DNA of 56,854 bases from Gammaproteobacteria bacterium (lineage in GTDB: Bacteria; Pseudomonadota; Gammaproteobacteria; DSM-16500), in the NCBI GenBank assembly GCA_013288815.1, contig JABDBD010000016.1, forward strand, positions 1 through 56,854, given 5' to 3'. This document shows positions 8,833 through 19,263 of this stretch, piece by piece. Every line of letters starts with the position of its first letter. Positions within the stretch are counted from its first letter, which is position 1. The notes beneath the pieces were generated by a model, which worked only from the letters and a program-made list of their open reading frames with translations, did no database searches and was not told the origin of the DNA. The position numbers and the translations under genes were made by a program.

Positions 8833-8866
8833 CCTATAAAAATGCTATTCATAAAAAAGGACAGAA

Positions 8867-10987
8867 ATGATAATTGCTGCTGTTAATTTTTTACGAGAGC
8901 GTATTTCATTATTTTTATTTCTTGCGTGCCTTATTAGTATTATCCTGTTTCCCATTGCATCGAATACAACATTGCCTAACATTGTCGACTATTTAACTCA
9001 CATGGGTGGAATAATTCAAGCGAATATAGCATTGTCTGAGGGTCAGTTTCCTTTGCGAGTCGCGCCACTCGGCCATATGGGTTGGCGATATCCCTTTTTT
9101 CAGTTTTATTCATCTAGCAGTTATACCTTAGCAGGTTTATATTATCGTTGGTTTTCTCCAACAAATCCATTTGTTGCGTATAAATTAATGCTGGCCACTG
9201 CGATGATGGGCGGCGGAATTTACATGTACCGTCTTTCAAATTGGTTGGTGAAGAATCGTTTCGCGGCTCTTTTAGCAAGCGCAGCATATTTGCTAGCACC
9301 TTATAATATTATTATAGTTGATCGTTTAGGTGCATTTAATGAAGCGATTGCGATAGGAATATTGCCTGCAGTTATTTACTATACATTGCAGAAACTCGAG
9401 CATCCATCAAGCGATAAAAATCTGTTGCAGATGGCGCTTGCCTGGTATTTGTTAGCAACAGTCCATCTGATTACCTTTATTTATTCGTCAATTTTCATTG
9501 GAATATGGGTGTTTATTGCGTGCGTTAGGAATCCAATTTTTTTTAAAAATTGTATTCATGTAGGCATAGCGTATGGATTAAGTCTTTGTTTGGCAATGTG
9601 GTATTTAGCGCCTATTGTTATATTTCAAAATAGCTTAATTGCGCATCAAACATTTAATAATATCGGACTTTTCAAGCTTTACATCCCTAGTTTTTCTTCA
9701 CTCTTTTTTCCATTTGCAAGTACATCAGCGGGTGTTGTTGGTCCGAATGGATTTATCGATAGCATGACTCAAATCCATCCTAATATTGGTTGGCCTATGA
9801 TCCTTTCAGTTGGTGTGTGTGTTTATGTTATCTTTCAAAATAAAAAAAATTTAGTAAGTGATCGCTATTTATTTTCTGTGCTCACCACTTTTTTTATCGC
9901 ATTTTTACTATTATGTTCACCAATTGATGTTTGGAAGAAGTTACCTCAGTCATTGATGGTCATTCAATACAGCTGGAGATTGCTGGGTCAAGTAATGTGG
10001 CTAGGGGCTTTATTATTTGGTTTTGCTGTTAGTTGGTTTTTTGATAATAAAGTTGAACGTAAACACTTTATGATAGCGATATCGTTACTTGTATTATCGA
10101 CAAGTCCGTGGATCTTTCATCCGTTTGATAAAGTTGATGATATTTCAGTTCAGAAATTAAATGATCTCCCCAACTTTATTAATTCTGAATTAAGTGTGGA
10201 TATGTATTTAATGGATATACGCAATAAGCTGCCTCATTATCTGGTAGATAACATCCAGCTTGCATCGACATTGCCAAGTTCGGATTTAAGTAATTCTATT
10301 TTAAAGCTCAATTTTACGCATACGATCTCAAGAGAGTTGATTGATTCAGCCGGCTCACCCTATATTTTGTTGCGTGGAGTCATCCCAGCAACGGCGAGCT
10401 CACCTTATCCAGTAATCAATGCATTAGTGGATGATAAAATCATTTCAAGTTATGAATTTAAACCAGGAGTATTTGACTGGAAAATTCCATTGACTAAAAC
10501 GCAGGCCGCATTGAAAAAAACTTCGTTAGCTTTGAAATTTAAAAACGAAGATAACTCAATCAAGCATGTCATTATTCCCATTAGAAAAATCATTATCGGA
10601 GGATTTTTCAAATCGGATGAGCTAGTCTCTGTGGGAAATGTTGTTTCGCAGTGCAAGCAGGCTTATGAAAAAATACAATGCCAAATTTCAGCCCCACTGA
10701 CAGCTCGTATTTTAGAGCTGCCACTTCTCTATTATCCAGACATGCTAGAAATCAGCGTCAATGGTAAGAAAGTGGGATACCAAGGAATTTTATATCAAGG
10801 CGATTTGATTACTGCGATCGTTCCTATTCCAGGAAAAATGAATTTGATTGAGTTTCAATTTAAAGGGCTTTTGTGGGCGAATTTTGTAAGCGGTGCCGCT
10901 TGGATGATGTGTGTGTTGTGCTTATTGTTTCTTTTGTTGCAAAATTTACTTTCTTATACTAGAAAAAATAAGGTGAATCAGTTTTGA
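8867..10987 (+). CDS. large integral membrane protein, GT-C glycosyltransferase-like
   Basis: A 706-residue protein with roughly ten or more membrane segments in its first ~430 residues, a soluble domain of about 240 residues outside the membrane, and a last helix at the C terminus. The N terminus has the VDYLTHMGGIIQA block (an Asp in the first loop as in GT-C enzymes) followed by EGQFPLR and GGIYMYRLSNWL. It belongs to the '6-pyruvoyl-tetrahydropterin synthase-related, membrane domain' type by pattern. It is a paralogue of the protein at 24703-26448: GQFPLRxAPL, FQFYS, GGIYMYRLS and the PALFYP/VNGK-like C-terminal block recur. It likely adds sugars to a lipid-linked or surface glycan; substrate unknown. 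AAGGACAG precedes the ATG. Confidence 0.7.
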   Translation: MIIAAVNFLRERISLFLFLACLISIILFPIASNTTLPNIVDYLTHMGGIIQANIALSEGQFPLRVAPLGHMGWRYPFFQFYSSSSYTLAGLYYRWFSPTNPFVAYKLMLATAMMGGGIYMYRLSNWLVKNRFAALLASAAYLLAPYNIIIVDRLGAFNEAIAIGILPAVIYYTLQKLEHPSSDKNLLQMALAWYLLATVHLITFIYSSIFIGIWVFIACVRNPIFFKNCIHVGIAYGLSLCLAMWYLAPIVIFQNSLIAHQTFNNIGLFKLYIPSFSSLFFPFASTSAGVVGPNGFIDSMTQIHPNIGWPMILSVGVCVYVIFQNKKNLVSDRYLFSVLTTFFIAFLLLCSPIDVWKKLPQSLMVIQYSWRLLGQVMWLGALLFGFAVSWFFDNKVERKHFMIAISLLVLSTSPWIFHPFDKVDDISVQKLNDLPNFINSELSVDMYLMDIRNKLPHYLVDNIQLASTLPSSDLSNSILKLNFTHTISRELIDSAGSPYILLRGVIPATASSPYPVINALVDDKIISSYEFKPGVFDWKIPLTKTQAALKKTSLALKFKNEDNSIKHVIIPIRKIIIGGFFKSDELVSVGNVVSQCKQAYEKIQCQISAPLTARILELPLLYYPDMLEISVNGKKVGYQGILYQGDLITAIVPIPGKMNLIEFQFKGLLWANFVSGAAWMMCVLCLLFLLLQNLLSYTRKNKVNQF

Positions 10988-11003
10988 TCCTTATTAACAA
11001 ATG

Positions 11004-12858
11004 CTATTGTATTCTTTGATAAACATGTAATTTATAGAAAGGCAAATTATCTATAGTAGTAAAATAACGATATGGTTTCCAAGCCTCTTTAAAAATAGCG
11101 TATTTTGAAAAATCATTTATATAATCAATTTTGATATTTTCATAATGATCTTTATTTTTCTTTACATCAACAAACACAAATTTAGGGTGCGTGATGTTGA
11201 GCTCATTAGCAACAGTTGTGACTAGATCATCTTTGTCTTTTTCAGAGTGTGTTTTCATGATGGCTGGCAGCCACCTAAGATCAGGATATTTTGAAGCAGG
11301 AATAGCATTGGCATAATGAATCGCTGGAAATTCATATTCGAGTGCTGTTGTAAAGAAGTAAACGGGTTTGTTTTGTGCATAACTGTTCATAAAAATAAAT
11401 ATTTTTTCTAGGCTTGTTTTTAGATCAGTTCCACTTAGATAATTAACATATTGAAAATAGCATGGAAATGCAAAAGCAAGAATAGCAAATAAAGTGGTGA
11501 CAACAGAGTGCAACTTACCAATCCGAGGAATAAATAAAATAAACAAGGCAACAAGGGTAGATACGATAAAATAAAATCGATAATAGTATGGCCAATATTC
11601 ATGTTGCGAAATATAGCCGCATAACATACTAAGCGATATCGTTACCATCACTGATACAATAGTATGGAAAAAATTTTTCACGGGCAGAAACAGATATAAT
11701 AAACATGAGAATAAAATAGCAAAAAAGCAAAAAAACACGTTAGGAGAAAAAAACAAAATCGCGGGAATGGGTCGTGCGTCATAAAAAAGAAACAGATAAA
11801 AAAGCAGGCTTAGTAACGATATTGCTACATATTCATGATGGCTCGCTCTGCTCTGTAATAGGAAAGATCCAAATGTTATCACTAAGAGTAATGTCGAAAT
11901 CGCATAAGCAGGATAAAGTTGGTAGTACCAGCCAGTATTGTGTAGTAAATAAGAGGAAAGTAGTCCAATCAAAGCAATAAGCAAAATATTCCCTAGTTGT
12001 TGCTGACGATTTTTTTTGTTTCGTACTAAATAACAGAGCACGCTAATCCCACAAAAAAACATGAGAGGGTTTAACAAAACAATTTTCCAGTTGGTGTGGT
12101 AATTTAAATAATAAAAACGCGCGGTCGATGGCAAGATGATAGTAAGGTAATTATGGAAAAAAGCATAGATGAGTAGGATGTAAATACCCAACAATCCTAT
12201 AATAATTGTTGATTCGGGTCTTGCTAGCTCGGCCAAAGTTTTTTTTCTGAAAGCATAATAACATTCGACTAAGAAAAAAGTGACGCAAAAAAAAGGTTTA
12301 ATTGCAAATCCAATTCCTGCTATAAAGCCAATGACCACTGCTAGGAAAAGTGATACAGACTTATGTTGCATTCTATAACTTGTTAATAATAAATAAGGCA
12401 TGATTAAAATAAGTAACAAATGTTCTCTCTGACCAAAATCATTAGGCAAAGGAAATAAAATAAATATTATTGCCAGTGTTATTAAGAACAATCCCGCAAG
12501 TGTTGCATTTTCTGGACTGAAAATTTTTTTTATTAATGTGTAACAAATGCTTAATGAAGTAAACGATATAAAAAAAATAAATACTCGGAACGTCAACAGT
12601 ATATTCAAAGAGCATAGATGGCTGAGCATGATAGGAATAGAGTAAATAAATAAAAACATCGGAGGGCTAGGTTCAAAAAAATCATGGAAATAAGTGCCCC
12701 CAGTGATTAACCGTTGCGCCTCAACTAAGCCCCAGCTAATATCCCAACCAGCTAATTACATTATTCTGCATTTTCCAGCTCAGTATGAAAATGCTAGTAA
12801 TAATGATAAATAAAGCAAGAAGTCCATGTTTCTTAAAGCTTAAACTGTTTTCATCCAT
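11004..12858 (-). pseudogene. GT-C type membrane glycosyltransferase, frameshifted near the 5' end
   Basis: The open frame 11004-12659 (551 aa, about a dozen membrane helices) has no ribosome site at its first ATG. Its coding signal continues upstream in the same frame as GWDISWGLVEAQ...YFHDFFEPSPP, the typical first periplasmic loop of ArnT/PMT-type GT-C enzymes (acidic residue, then DFFEPSPP). That stretch begins at a frameshift between about 12740 and 12756. In the other frame an ATG at 12858 with AGGA upstream encodes MDENSLSFKK and a first membrane helix. Removing one A in the AATTA run would rejoin the frames into about 617 residues. Either a recent mutation or a base-calling error. It probably transfers a sugar from a polyprenyl phosphate donor. 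Confidence 0.7.
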
Positions 12859-12917
12859 AAAAAGCATCCTGGCCAGCTATTCTTTTAAATGATCAAATGA
12901 GCTAAGTGTCGCAGCTT

Positions 12918-13099
12918 AGGAACGAGCACGAAATAACTCCCGCAACTTGGCATCTCATTTGCCCCGCATCTTTGCACGAATTTTTTGCGAAAAAACGCTT
13001 ACATAGAACAACTATGCTCGCGATTTTTCGCAAAAAGTTCGTGCAAATCTGCATGACAACTGAGCGCCAAGTTGCGGGAGTTATTTCGTGCTCGTTCCT
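12918..13099. repeat. 182-bp palindromic element (copy 1)
   Basis: Perfect 34-base outer arms (12918-12951 and 13066-13099; starts AGGAACGAGCACG) enclose 28-base inner arms (12971-12998 and 13020-13047; two mismatches; TTTGCACGAA...). There is no coding capacity of its own. The right edge lies inside the stop codon of the sulfatase-like gene. Architecture and length match the element at 30045-30227 although the sequences differ. Confidence 0.85.
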
Positions 13100-15255
13100 T
13101 AATACAACAATTCATCCCCAAAAAAAGCTTTCATTTTACTAAGCATTAACATCGACGGTGCTTTTTTTGCAAATGCTGAATTCATTTCTGTTGTCCACTC
13201 ACCTGTTTGTAAGTTTACAAGAACCAAAAATCCCGGCTGATAAAATGTGTGGAGTTGCCTGGTTTTGTTATCCATGCTTTCGCGTTCTGATGGTGGGTAA
13301 TGTGCTAAAAACCATGGCCCCATTAGCAAGCCTTGTTGTTTTTCTTTATTCATTCTTGTTTCTGCTGCATGACGAACATAAATCAAACCATTCTTGGGAT
13401 TGATTTGATAAAGCTGAATGGTTTTTTCTAAAACTTTAGACACGTTAATATTTTCTTTTTCAATTTCTCCTAGAGTAAAACTTGTTTCAAAAAATAGATC
13501 GCGGCTAGTGAGCGAGGATGTTGTTGCGTGAGTGATGAGGGGAGTTAATGATTCTCCATCGGTATGTAGCATTGGATCTAGATGAGTTAATGATAATAAA
13601 GTTGAAGAGAGATCTGTTAGTGAGACCGGTTGGTGAATGACGCTGGGTTTCCCTAGTGAAAAACCATATGACTTTATAGCGAGTATAGTATGAAACTGAT
13701 TTAAACTGAGCACGTCGCCGCCATAACCATATGAAGTATCAACACCATAATCATGTTGAAAATCCAAGCTGAATTCTGGCGTTCCAGCATATTTAGTAAA
13801 AGGTAATAACTTGATATTTTCAGAATGACCTTGATATTTGGTTGATTGAGTCACTCGATCACCTGGTAAACCTAAAGAAGTCCCATGATCAGAAAGCAAA
13901 ACAACAATGCTGTGATCGAGTAATTTATTCTCTTGAAGTATATTTAAAAATTTTTTTAATTCATCATCTGCTGCGATGATACTTCGTTGGTATCGTTTTA
14001 AATCAGAGGTATCGGCTGCTTGCTTGTCATGGAACCAATAAAAAGGCCAATGACTAATGGTAAAATGAACCGCTAAAAATAGTGGTTTTTGATCACGCTG
14101 ATGCAGTCCTTCGCTGAGCAATTGCATGAAATTTTTTGGATCATAGGTAATGGCTGTGCCATGGTTTGCATAATTATAGGGAAAAAGCAGTTTCCCTAGC
14201 GAAGTGGGTACAATTAAATTGCTGAGAGGAAAATCGTTAACTGTTCCAATCAAAAAATCATTTACACCCATTGGCGGAGTGATGACGCGATCAAAACCAA
14301 ATAATTCATTGGTATTATTGAATCGTGTGTCATCTGTTCCATAAATAGTTTGATATCCTGCTTTATTTAATATTTTTGGTAAAGTCTCTTGTAAGTCGAG
14401 AGTTTCAAGATCTGTGTTGTTGCCTCTTGCATGATTATGAATAGGATACTTGCCTGTTAATATGCTTGCCCAAGATGGGAACGTTCGCGCAAGGGTTGCA
14501 TATGCATTTGAAAAGGAAGTTGATGATTCGAGGAATTGATCTATGTTCGGTGTTGCAGGTTTGTTTTTATCATAAAAACTCACAAAGTCGGGGCGTACTG
14601 CATCAAGCCCAATAATAATAATATTGGGCTGGGTAGCGAGTGATGTATTTTCAGATGGAGTCGCTGAGTTTTTTTCCCAAAGAGAAAGACCTAACAGGCT
14701 GAATAAAAAAACAAGCACCATGCTATGTCGAAATACATTCTTTTTGTGGTAAAAACTTAAAAATAAATTGATGATTGAAAAACTAGTCACTGCAATTAAA
14801 CAACATCCTGTGATTTTAAAAATAGAATGAAGCTGTGTTTCTGTGATATCCCAAGCTGGAGGCTGATGTAATAGAGTGGCAAAAAACGAGTGTGTTGAGT
14901 AAAGATCATTTGTTACAAAGACAAAAAGATAACTGACGAACCACAATAAGACTCCGAGATAACAGGTATGTGTTTCGCTTAGCTTAAGTCTTTCTGAAAG
15001 TGAAACGGTGAGATACCATATGCTCAAAATAAATAAAGCGTGCACGATGACCTGGCTAGATACAAAACGCATTAATCCGAACATAAACATTTTGTTGTGA
15101 AGAAGTTGGTTTGTTATCGAAGCCGAGACGAGTGAATCGATTAAATCGGTTGTTAACGAGTTTATCCATAGAAGAAAAATCTCACCTAAGAATGAAATGA
15201 CTGTGAGTAGTATCAATAAACGTACTAGGTTATTTTTATGAGTGATGAGGGTCAC
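13099..15255 (-). CDS. membrane-anchored sulfatase/phosphotransferase-like protein
   Basis: A 718-residue alkaline-phosphatase-superfamily enzyme. About five membrane helices occupy residues 10-215, followed by a large domain facing the periplasm. The metal-binding start NIIIIGLDAVRPD, the nucleophile region ARTFPSWASILTG, the mid-domain HFTISHWPFYW and LLSDHGTSLGLPGD are all present. A Cys/Ser-x-Pro-x-Arg sulfatase signature is not seen, so a phosphotransferase (phosphoethanolamine or phosphoglycerol transfer to a surface polymer) is at least as likely as a sulfatase. Start is GTG with AAGGA 7 bases upstream. The stop codon coincides with the edge of the palindromic element. The neighbouring GT-C-like genes fit envelope glycan modification. 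Confidence 0.75.
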   Translation of the reverse strand: MTLITHKNNLVRLLILLTVISFLGEIFLLWINSLTTDLIDSLVSASITNQLLHNKMFMFGLMRFVSSQVIVHALFILSIWYLTVSLSERLKLSETHTCYLGVLLWFVSYLFVFVTNDLYSTHSFFATLLHQPPAWDITETQLHSIFKITGCCLIAVTSFSIINLFLSFYHKKNVFRHSMVLVFLFSLLGLSLWEKNSATPSENTSLATQPNIIIIGLDAVRPDFVSFYDKNKPATPNIDQFLESSTSFSNAYATLARTFPSWASILTGKYPIHNHARGNNTDLETLDLQETLPKILNKAGYQTIYGTDDTRFNNTNELFGFDRVITPPMGVNDFLIGTVNDFPLSNLIVPTSLGKLLFPYNYANHGTAITYDPKNFMQLLSEGLHQRDQKPLFLAVHFTISHWPFYWFHDKQAADTSDLKRYQRSIIAADDELKKFLNILQENKLLDHSIVVLLSDHGTSLGLPGDRVTQSTKYQGHSENIKLLPFTKYAGTPEFSLDFQHDYGVDTSYGYGGDVLSLNQFHTILAIKSYGFSLGKPSVIHQPVSLTDLSSTLLSLTHLDPMLHTDGESLTPLITHATTSSLTSRDLFFETSFTLGEIEKENINVSKVLEKTIQLYQINPKNGLIYVRHAAETRMNKEKQQGLLMGPWFLAHYPPSERESMDNKTRQLHTFYQPGFLVLVNLQTGEWTTEMNSAFAKKAPSMLMLSKMKAFFGDELLY

Positions 15256-15410
15256 CTGGTCATCCTTAACAATAAATAGGGTGGTGTGATCATACCAAAT
15301 ACTCTGTCACTATTCAGTGTCATTCGCTTCAAAAAATGACAATTCCTAATGCCCCATGATGAAATTTAAGGTAAGATTCAACAATTTTATTCGTTTTATA
15401 TGGAGTGGCT

Positions 15411-17435
15411 ATGCCCAGTCATAAAGAGCTTGCGAATGCGGTTCGTGTTTTAAGTATGGATGCTGTTCAAAAAGCGAATTCAGGCCACCCAGGTATGCCC
15501 ATGGGAATGGCTGATATTGCCGAAGTGTTGTGGAACGATTTTTTACAACACAACCCTAAAAATCCGCATTGGCTAAATCGTGATCGGTTTATTTTGTCCA
15601 ATGGTCACGGGTGCATGCTCCAATATTCTCTATTACATTTAAGTGGTTACGATCTTACTATGGAAGATATTAAACACTTTCGTCAATTACACTCCAAAAC
15701 ACCTGGTCACCCTGAATTTGGTGATACTCCTGGTGTCGAAACAACCACAGGTCCTTTGGGTCAGGGTCTCGCAAATGCAGTGGGGATGGCTATTGCGGAG
15801 AAGCATTTAGCCAAACAATTTAATCGTGATGGCTTCCCAATGATTGACCACCATACATATGTTTTTGTCGGAGATGGTTGTTTGATGGAAGGTATTTCGC
15901 ATGAAGTGTGTTCATTGGCAGGTACGTTAGGGCTTAATAAATTAATCGCTATTTATGATGACAATAATATTTCTATCGATGGCGACGTGAGCGGGTGGTT
16001 CACTGACAATACACCGTTACGGTTTCAAGCGTATGGATGGCATGTCATTCCAAATGTCGATGGCCATGATAGAGAAGCGATAAAACAAGCTCTTTTTGAA
16101 GCAAAAACCATTACTGATAAGCCCGTTTTAATTTGCTGTAAAACCATTATTGGTTGGGGTGCACCTCATGCTGCGGGTACGGCTGAGACCCACGGTGCCC
16201 CCTTGGGAGACGTTGAAATTGCCGCAGTCAGAAAGCAATTGAATTGGCCTTACCAGCCCTTTGAAATCCCAGCAGAAATTTATGCGGCTTGGGATGCGCG
16301 TGCCAAAGGTGATCAATTAGAATCTGTATGGCAAAAACTCTTTACTCGTTATATCAAAACATATCCTGAATTGGCGCAAGAATTAATGCGTCGCATAGAA
16401 AAACGGTTGCCAGAAAGATGGTTAGGATATACAGAAGAGTTTGCAGAAAGCTTACAATCTAAGCTTGAAACAATGGCTACGCGAAAAGCATCCCAGGTTT
16501 GTTTAAATCATTACGCAAAAATGTTGCCCGAATTATTAGGCGGTTCAGCCGATTTAACGGGTTCTAATCTCACTCAGTGGAAAGAAGCGGGCGTTTTTTC
16601 AAAAGAAAATCCACAAGGCCAGTATATTCACTATGGTGTGCGAGAATTTGGCATGTCTGCCATCATGAATGGCATGGCTTTGTACGGAGGAATATTGCCT
16701 TTTGGTGGTACTTTTTTAACCTTCTCAGACTATGCAAGAAATGCGGTTCGGTTAGCAGCGCTGATGAAATTGCGTACAATTTTTGTCTATACTCATGATT
16801 CTATTGGGTTAGGAGAAGATGGTCCCACACATCAACCAATAGAGCACGCACCCAGTTTGAGGTTGATACCTAATCTTGCTGTTTGGCGTCCTTGTGATGC
16901 TGCCGAAACGGCAGTGGCTTGGCGTGCAGCGATCGAGTATCATGGCCCCACTTGTTTATTACTCTCTCGACAAAATTTACCTCATCAAGCCAGGGACAGC
17001 ACTGTTTTAGCCAACATTCAAAAAGGTGGGTATATCTTGCGAGAATGTGAAGGGAGACCTCAGCTTATTTTAATCGCAACAGGATCCGAAGTTGAGTTGG
17101 CTCAGGCAGCTGCTCAAGTGTTAACGGCGGAAGGACGGCGAGTCAGGGTTGTTTCTATGCCGTCTACAGAAACTTTTTTAAAACAAGATTTGCATTATCA
17201 AGAAAGCGTATTACCTACTGAAGTGAATTTACGAATTGCAATTGAAGCGGCTGCCGGTGATGGGTGGTATAAGTTTGTAGGATGTCATGGGAAAATTATT
17301 GGCATCGATCGCTTTGGTGCGTCTGCGCCTGCTAAGGAAGTTTATAAAGATTGTGGATTAACTGCTGAGCGAGTGATTGCTGAAGCAAATAAGTTGTTAG
17401 TTGCGCATCAGGTGATGCGGGCTGAGTTAGTGTAA
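15411..17435 (+). CDS. tkt: transketolase
   Basis: ThDP-dependent enzyme of the non-oxidative pentose phosphate pathway, moving two-carbon units between sugar phosphates. I chose ATG at 15411, with GGAG five bases upstream, over the GTG at 15405 that overlaps it. The 674-residue product has [14 protein letters not shown] near the N terminus, the ThDP/Mg motif GDGCLMEG...DDNNISIDG, the central catalytic [17 protein letters not shown] block containing the cofactor-activating Glu, and [16 protein letters not shown](I)E. It is followed by gap, with 57 bases between, and both probably form one operon. Confidence 0.97.
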   Translation: MPSHKELANAVRVLSMDAVQKANSGHPGMPMGMADIAEVLWNDFLQHNPKNPHWLNRDRFILSNGHGCMLQYSLLHLSGYDLTMEDIKHFRQLHSKTPGHPEFGDTPGVETTTGPLGQGLANAVGMAIAEKHLAKQFNRDGFPMIDHHTYVFVGDGCLMEGISHEVCSLAGTLGLNKLIAIYDDNNISIDGDVSGWFTDNTPLRFQAYGWHVIPNVDGHDREAIKQALFEAKTITDKPVLICCKTIIGWGAPHAAGTAETHGAPLGDVEIAAVRKQLNWPYQPFEIPAEIYAAWDARAKGDQLESVWQKLFTRYIKTYPELAQELMRRIEKRLPERWLGYTEEFAESLQSKLETMATRKASQVCLNHYAKMLPELLGGSADLTGSNLTQWKEAGVFSKENPQGQYIHYGVREFGMSAIMNGMALYGGILPFGGTFLTFSDYARNAVRLAALMKLRTIFVYTHDSIGLGEDGPTHQPIEHAPSLRLIPNLAVWRPCDAAETAVAWRAAIEYHGPTCLLLSRQNLPHQARDSTVLANIQKGGYILRECEGRPQLILIATGSEVELAQAAAQVLTAEGRRVRVVSMPSTETFLKQDLHYQESVLPTEVNLRIAIEAAAGDGWYKFVGCHGKIIGIDRFGASAPAKEVYKDCGLTAERVIAEANKLLVAHQVMRAELV

Positions 17436-17492
17436 TGCAGACATTATTTTCACTATAAATTTTTTAAAAAGTATTAACTGGAGAATTTCCCC

Positions 17493-18527
17493 ATGTCTAT
17501 TCGTGTTGCTATCAATGGTTACGGACGTATTGGACGTAATATTTTAAGGGCTTTTTATGAATCTAAACGACATCCTGATATTCAAATTGTTGCTATCAAT
17601 GATTTAGGCGATGTTGAAACCAATGCACACCTCACTCGTCATGATACAACGCATGGGAAGTTTCCTGGAGAAGTCAAAGTTGAAGGAAACAACATGGTTG
17701 TTAACGGTGATAAAATTCGTGTCGTCGCTGAGCGAGACCCCAAAAAGTTACCGTGGAAAGAATTAAATATTGATGTTGTGTATGAGTGCACAGGATTTTT
17801 TACCAGCAAAGAAAAAGCCCATGCACATATTGATGCAGGTGCGAAAAAAGTCATTATTTCTGCCCCTGCAACCGGTGTTGATGCGACGATTGTTTATGGT
17901 GTGAATCACGGTACATTAAAAAATACTGATACAATCATTTCTAATGCTTCATGCACAACAAATTGTTTAGCACTTTTAGTAAAACCATTACACGATAAAA
18001 TTGGTATTGTCAGCGGGCTGATGAATACTGTTCATTCGTATACAAATGATCAAGCATTGCTGGATGTGCATCACGTTGATTTGCGCCGTGCACGCTCGGC
18101 GCCTCACTCTATGATTCCTACAAAAACGGGTGCGGCAGCTGCTGTGGGTTTAGTATTGCCTGAGTTAGACGGAAAATTAGATGGCTTTTCAATTCGTGTA
18201 CCAACAATCAATGTGTCTGTTGTTGATTTTACTTTTGTTGCTAAGCGCAATACTACCGTTGAAGAAGTTAATAAAATTATGCAAGAAGCTGCATCAGATT
18301 CATTAAAAGGAATTTTGGAAATTAATTCCGAACCATTAGTTTCTGTTGATTTTAATCATAATCCCGCTTCATCGATTTTTGATGCGTCTTACACTAAAGT
18401 GCAAGGAAACTTAGTAAAAGTATTATCTTGGTATGACAACGAGTGGGGTTTTTCAAATCGTATGCTAGATGTCACGGGTGTTTTCATGAACGCTAAGCAC
18501 AAAGAATCAAGCAAGGCGTGTGTGTAA
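17493..18527 (+). CDS. gap: glyceraldehyde-3-phosphate dehydrogenase, type I
   Basis: Oxidative phosphorylation of glyceraldehyde 3-phosphate in glycolysis, or the reverse in gluconeogenesis. The NAD-binding start [10 protein letters not shown], active-site NASCTTNC with catalytic Cys at residue 154, HSYTNDQ, the [14 protein letters not shown] block and [13 protein letters not shown] are present. At 344 residues it is slightly longer than E. coli GapA because of a charged tail. The position after tkt also suits erythrose-4-phosphate dehydrogenase (Epd), which is closely related; the tkt-gap order of Coxiella and Legionella and the absence of another gap gene here favour GAPDH. pgk, its usual next gene, is displaced to 52.5 kb. 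Confidence 0.9.
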   Translation: MSIRVAINGYGRIGRNILRAFYESKRHPDIQIVAINDLGDVETNAHLTRHDTTHGKFPGEVKVEGNNMVVNGDKIRVVAERDPKKLPWKELNIDVVYECTGFFTSKEKAHAHIDAGAKKVIISAPATGVDATIVYGVNHGTLKNTDTIISNASCTTNCLALLVKPLHDKIGIVSGLMNTVHSYTNDQALLDVHHVDLRRARSAPHSMIPTKTGAAAAVGLVLPELDGKLDGFSIRVPTINVSVVDFTFVAKRNTTVEEVNKIMQEAASDSLKGILEINSEPLVSVDFNHNPASSIFDASYTKVQGNLVKVLSWYDNEWGFSNRMLDVTGVFMNAKHKESSKACV

Positions 18528-18572
18528 TACTGACAATGTTGAGAGGATAAGAAAAATGGAGGTAATGCTACA

Positions 18573-19250
18573 ATGCCTACAACACCTTTTTTAAATATGT
18601 TTGGCCGTTCACCAATACGTCCACTAGAAGAACATATGGCGAAAGTGCATGCGTGTGTCATGCAGTTGTATCCTTTTTTTGAAGCTGTCCTAAAAGAGCA
18701 GTGGGATGATGTGGCTGCTCTTCAAAAAGAAATTGCACACCTTGAAAATGAAGCAGATGTGATGAAGAGAGATTTACGAGTGCATCTCCCTAAAGGTTTA
18801 TTTATGCCGGTTTCGCGAAGTGATTTGTTGGAGCTGCTCAGTGTGCAAGATCGTTTAGCTAACAAAGCAAAAGATATTGCCGGCATTGTCATGGGTCGCC
18901 GTATGGTTTTTCCAAAAGCAATTGCATCAACTTTTATGGAATTTCTAACCCGTTGTATGGATGCATCAAAACAGGCAAATACAGCTATTCATGAATTAGA
19001 TGAATTATTAGAAACGGGGTTTAGTGGCAGTGAAATTAAGCTCGTGGAGGGCATGATCACCACGTTGTCTGGGATTGAGCGCGATACGGATGAAAAACAA
19101 ATTGAACTGCGAAATATGATTTTTAGTTTAGAAGAAAGCTTGTCTGCGGTCAGCATTATGTTTCTTTATAAGATAATTGAATGGACAGGTGATCTTGCGA
19201 ATCGAGCGCAAGATGTGGGTGATCGATTACAAATTTTGTTAGCGAGATGA
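18573..19250 (+). CDS. DUF47/PhoU-like partner of the phosphate permease
   Basis: A 225-residue all-helical cytosolic protein of the DUF47 (Pit accessory, TIGR00153-like) family, related to PhoU. Recognisable parts are the N-terminal MFGRSPIRPLEEHM, the heptad-rich EIAHLENEADVMKRDLR helix, the LLELLSVQDRLANKAKDIAG segment and the closing IEWTGDLANRAQDVGDRL. It lies 13 bases before the PiT permease gene and is co-transcribed with it, as usual for this pair; it probably modulates permease activity. GGAGG lies 9 bases before the ATG. Confidence 0.92.
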   Translation: MPTTPFLNMFGRSPIRPLEEHMAKVHACVMQLYPFFEAVLKEQWDDVAALQKEIAHLENEADVMKRDLRVHLPKGLFMPVSRSDLLELLSVQDRLANKAKDIAGIVMGRRMVFPKAIASTFMEFLTRCMDASKQANTAIHELDELLETGFSGSEIKLVEGMITTLSGIERDTDEKQIELRNMIFSLEESLSAVSIMFLYKIIEWTGDLANRAQDVGDRLQILLAR

Positions 19251-19263
19251 GACTCTAACTCCT

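Noticed and set aside
12906-13142. 78-codon frame on the + strand
   Set aside because: It lies inside the 182-bp palindromic element and the end of the sulfatase-like gene; composition follows the palindrome, with no ribosome site.
17493-18527. Erythrose-4-phosphate dehydrogenase (epd) instead of gap
   Set aside because: Position after tkt fits epd of E. coli, but the Legionellales order and the sequence blocks fit GAPDH better; not fully excluded.
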